Source: Prostheceraeus crozeri (taxonomy: Eukaryota > Platyhelminthes > Polycladida > Euryleptidae). From it: 64,000 nucleotides of DNA. The position numbers were made by a program, and so were the translations under genes. Below the pieces are notes generated by a model that saw only the letters and a list, made by a program, of their open reading frames with translations, was not told the origin of the DNA and did not search any database. This document shows positions 60,850 through 64,000 of this stretch, one piece after another. The first letter of the stretch is position 1; every line of letters starts with the position of its first letter. The DNA lies in NCBI GenBank assembly GCA_907163375.1, contig CAJQUW010008928.1, forward strand, positions 310,001 to 374,000, given 5' to 3'.

Positions 60850-61853
60850 CTCAAGTCAACTATTGAATGTGTGTCGTTGTGATCTGATACAAGTGACGGA
60901 CGCCAAGATGATTCCATCGGACATAGTTGCCCCAGAGCACCGACTGTTGGTAATTGAAATGAAGCTACACTTCAGACCAAAGCAACTGGCACGGACCGGT
61001 GCTGAAAACATCAAGTGGTAGAAATTACGAAAACATGCTCTCCAGATTGCCGACAAGTTACAAGATGCGAGGATGCTGGACACTGACAAACCGATTGACA
61101 AAATGTGGAGTTCACTAGTGGATGAGGTCCGCAGAGCAGCGTCTGATGTCTTGGGTAAAACGAAGCCTGGACGGAAGCGACTTGGTAAGGAAACCTGGCG
61201 TTGAAACGAGTTAGTACAAACAGCAGTGAGAGAAGAAGGCTTGCAAGGTATGGAGAGAGTCACGAGCGGCCGATGACTTGGAGCGGTAGCAAAGGGAAAG
61301 CCTGATCACTGTGCTGACTTGTATGAGGAGCTGAACACACGAGAGGGTGCAAACAAGGTGTATTGGCTAGCGAAATCCCGACATCAAGCAACCCAAGATC
61401 TCGGACAGATCATAAACATCAATAATGCAAACCACCGAGTACTAAACCGCAAGAGATACTTTATCGGAGGAGCGAGTACTTCGAAGGTATTAGTAATGTC
61501 GAGTCCCCACAGCCGCCGATTGAGAGTGCTGAACCGGTAGCTGGAGCAGTGCCTGAGATCACACCGAAGGAGGTCATGGCAGCGCTGGAGACGGGGCCAG
61601 ATGACATTCCAGCAGAGGTGGGAAACTGCTTGGAGGGCAAGGTGTAAATTGGTTAACGTCGCTGTTCAATCGTATTGTGACAGAAGGTTCTGTGCCGCAA
61701 GAATGGTCGAGCAGCATCACGGTGCCAATATGAAAAGGCAAAGAGTGATGCCAGTGAGAGATTCAACTACAGACCGATCCGTCTGCTTTGTCACTCAATG
61801 AAAATTTTAGAGCTCGCAGTGTGCTAGACAAGCGCCTCCGAGATATCACCAAC
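60850..61853 (+). pseudogene. RTE-like LINE, 5' fragment
   Basis: Plus-strand frames give PSDIVAPEHRLLVIEMKL (end of the endonuclease), KMWSSLVDEVRRAASDVLG, KTKPGRKRLGKETWR, LYEELNTREGANKVYWLAK, SRHQATQDLGQI, GPDDIPAEV and NYRPIRLLCHSMKI over many frameshifts. These are typical of RTE elements. The fragment ends at LDKRLRDITN, where a CR1-like LINE is inserted; it resumes at about 62703. Confidence 0.85.
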
Positions 61854-62702
61854 TATATTGACTCTCCTAACGCAAAATTAGTAAATATGCTGATGACCTG
61901 ACGCTCTTAGAATCCTGCACGACTGCCAATCCATGCCCGAACAAATTTGAGATCATTCTTTCGTGGTCACGTCAAAATAAAATGCCACTGAATCGCAAAA
62001 AGTGTCAGCAGATGTTGATCCACCGTGTAAAAAATTCCTTGGTTGCGCCTTATGATGGAATTGCTGTATCTTCCTCAATTACCATTCTCGGCGTAACCAT
62101 AACAGACGATCTTAGGTGGAATAAACATTTTGATCGTATAATTCTCTCTGGATCCAGACGATTGCATTTAATTCGGGCATTAAAACCTTATGTTGAGAAG
62201 AGAAAGTTGATTGAAGTATACAAGTGTTCGATTATGTCAGTCCTACTTTATGCATCTCCCCTCTTCTGTAAATTGCCAGTTTCAATTACCACGAAACTTG
62301 AGAGAGTTCAAAGGAGAGCTCATTGCATTATTTGTGAACCTTTATGTGGCTGTTCTGTGACCGGCAATTTGACAGATACCCGAAACAAATTAGCTCGGAA
62401 TTTCTTGTTGAAATGTAATTATCTCGAACATCCCCTGCACTCCTATGTTCCGCCAAAATTGCCTCGCTCAGGTCAATATACTTTCCCCTACTGCTGAACT
62501 AGTAGACGCCAGAACTCTTTCTTTCCTTGGACTTGCATGTTGATAAATGTCGAAGGTTCGGAATTTTTCTTGTGAAAATAACTATATCGTTCAGATCATT
62601 TTGATTTCTATAACTTCCTGTATTTTTGTAATTAACTTGTGCATCATGTCGATTTTCATTGCCTTACAATATACGCCTTATTATTATTATTATTATTATT
62701 AA
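61854..62702 (+). mobile_element. 5'-truncated CR1-like LINE inserted in the RTE element
   Basis: It holds the last part of an ORF2 (61883-62497) and ends in an (ATT)n microsatellite (about 62678-62700). Similar short sequences, ATCACCAAC left and ATCACAAC right, may be the target duplication. The RTE reading frame resumes immediately after. Confidence 0.75.
61883..62497 (+). pseudogene. CR1-like ORF2, C-terminal 204 codons
   Basis: Opens at the RT active site KYADDLTLLES and continues without a stop through ILGVTITDDLRWNKHFD, LHLIRALKPYVEKRKL, SVLLYASPLFCKLP and a Cys-rich end (HCIICEPLCGC). It aligns by eye along its length with the C-terminus of the intact ORF2 at 16560-19151, so both belong to related lineages, though their 3' microsatellites differ (ATT versus TAAG). 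The earlier RT and endonuclease parts are missing, as usual for 5'-truncated LINE insertions. Confidence 0.85.
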
Positions 62703-63415
62703 CATCACAACAAAGAAGTGCGGATTCATCCAAAGTACCGGTATTATTGATGCGATTCATGCGGTTCGGCTGTTAGTAGAAAAGCACCGAGAAAAGAACC
62801 TGCCACTACACCTAGCGTTTCTCGATCTAGAGAAGGCGTTTGACAGGGTTCCTCATGCGCTTATCTGTCACGCTCTGCGAGCGTACGGTGTCCCCGAGGC
62901 GTAAGTTCAGTGGATACAACTGCTGTACCGCGATGTCTCAAGCGTGGTACGTTGCATAAAGGGAAATTCAACGAGTTTTTTTCCATACAAGTCGATTTTC
63001 ATCAAGGCTCTGCACTGTCACCGCTACTGTTTATCTTGTGTATGGACACGATGACAAGCCCATCTCCAAACGCCAGATCCGTGGTACTTGCCTTATGTTG
63101 ATGAACTGCTGCTAACTGCAGCAAGTAGAGCGGAACTGGAACATCAGATACAGCAATGTAAGGCAAGGTTGGATAATTTCGGTTTGCGATTGAACTTGAA
63201 CAAGGCAGAATATCTGGAATGAGGAAGGCAGATGAATGGCAGTGTGAGAGTGGGCAACGATGAGCTGCCGAAAATCACCCAGTTTAAATACTTGGGCTCA
63301 AAGATCTCGGCTGATGGGGAATCAGTACCTTATGTGTGTGGGCGTGTAAGTGCTACGTGGCTAAAATGGCGGCGATGTTTTATGTGACAGAAGAATGCCA
63401 CTGAAGCTGAATTCG
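62703..63415 (+). pseudogene. RTE-like LINE, RT fragment after the insertion
   Basis: KKCGFIQSTGIIDAIHAVRLL, LHLAFLDLEKAFDRVPHALI (motif A), LLYRDVSSVVR, HQGSALSPLLFILCMDT (motif B), YVDELLLTAASRAELEHQI (motif C changed from Y-A/V-D-D) and ITQFKYLGSKISADG. Several frameshifts and a changed catalytic box mark it as dead. Confidence 0.85.
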
Positions 63416-63416
63416 A

Positions 63417-63417
<1 letters not shown>

Positions 63418-63487
<70 letters not shown>

Positions 63488-63500
63488 TATATATTATATT
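63418..63500. repeat. (AT)n microsatellite
   Basis: About 65 bp of perfect AT followed by TATATT variants. It breaks off the RTE remnant. Confidence 0.95.
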
Positions 63501-64000
63501 TAAGAAAGAAATAGGCGACTAATTTGGAATAATAAAAAAGACTTTTTTTCTTCTGAAAAACATCTGATGAAAATCAATAGTGAAAATAAATGTTCGTCAA
63601 AACGATTAAATCCTAATGACATTGTGAATCAAAATTATCGAATTAAGACAAATAACAGATATTACAACAATAATAACTATAGAATATGCAACAATAGAAG
63701 AAGAGAACAAGTTGATAACGATATTAATTGGAGATTGAGTGAAAAATCTAATAGACGATTGTATTTTAGTAGTAAGTAAAACTCCACTTCTGGATAGCGC
63801 AAGATGGCCGCCATCGCTGACGTCCCCTCCCCCTCTGGACCGGCAGAGTGTCGTGGTCGGCCGCCGTGGTGTTTCGGGTCTGACGTCCCCCCCCTCTGGT
63901 CGACCGTCGTGTAGCGCGCGGTGATGTGGTGTCTAGGTTGGCGTGGTGTGCCGGCCAGGTTGCCGTGGTGTGCCGGCCAGGTTGGGAGGGGTGGACTGTC
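63501..64000 (+). other. Non-coding end of window with GC-rich minisatellite
   Basis: After an A-rich part without a recognisable gene, base composition changes sharply near 63800 to GC-rich. At about 63935-63984, GTTGSCGTGGTGTGCCGGCCAG is repeated. CTGACGTCCCC also recurs (63818, 63880). Confidence 0.6.

Noticed and set aside
63567-63779. 70-codon Asn/Arg-rich frame
   Set aside because: Low-complexity, A-rich DNA next to an (AT)n tract; no homology.

Overview
Eukaryotic, repeat-dominated DNA, most likely from a marine invertebrate. The window has AT-rich intergenic sequence, no long host exon I can recognise, TTAGGG-type telomeric repeats, and LINEs, Penelope-like, Tc1, pogo, hAT-like and Polinton elements. 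Frequent GGCCTA-type words would fit an echinoderm, but that is a guess. Nearly every recognisable gene belongs to a mobile element.

The centrepiece is a three-level nest. An RTE/BovB-like LINE on the minus strand (about 26.45-27.14 kb and 50.24-53.4 kb) is split by a pogo/Tigger-like DNA transposon (27142-50242; 23-bp perfect terminal inverted repeats, TA target duplication). That transposon is split inside its transposase gene by a complete Polinton/Maverick virus-like element (28956-49801, 20,846 bp; about 380-bp terminal inverted repeats, 6-bp TGCATG duplication). Both interrupted reading frames line up again across the inserts, which confirms the boundaries.

The Polinton has an apparently intact virus-like gene set. 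The plus strand carries the packaging ATPase, integrase with chromodomain, penton-like protein, basic pVI/pX-like proteins, double jelly-roll major capsid protein and adenain-like protease. The minus strand carries protein-primed DNA polymerase B. It also carries unexpected cargo: a TBP-like protein, an overlapping protein with two PC4-like repeats, a UBA-RING (IAP-type) protein, a seven-coding-exon gene with short phase-0 introns, and three tandem hairpins with a conserved loop between the polymerase and PC4-like genes. Several outer genes have clear TATA boxes, while most of the capsid cluster lacks them. This suggests early and late classes and a possible role for the element's own TBP-like factor.

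Left arm (1-27 kb): mostly non-coding sequence with a hammerhead ribozyme-like motif at about 0.6 kb, a hAT-like MITE (7.0-7.9 kb), quasi-periodic GACGCA arrays (8.7 and 25.7 kb), a Penelope-like element with inverted terminal repeats (12.7-14.4 kb), a full-length two-ORF CR1/L2-group LINE with target duplication (16.4-20.4 kb) and a decayed Tc1 element (21.05-22.44 kb).

Right arm (50-64 kb): the 5' part of the split LINE with a MITE in it, a 2.4-kb transposon with about 428-bp inverted repeats and an ORF resembling the zinc-binding N-terminal region of RAG1 (N-RAG-TP type), a decayed Penelope-like element, and an RTE-like LINE interrupted by a 5'-truncated CR1-like LINE. The window ends in GC-rich minisatellite.
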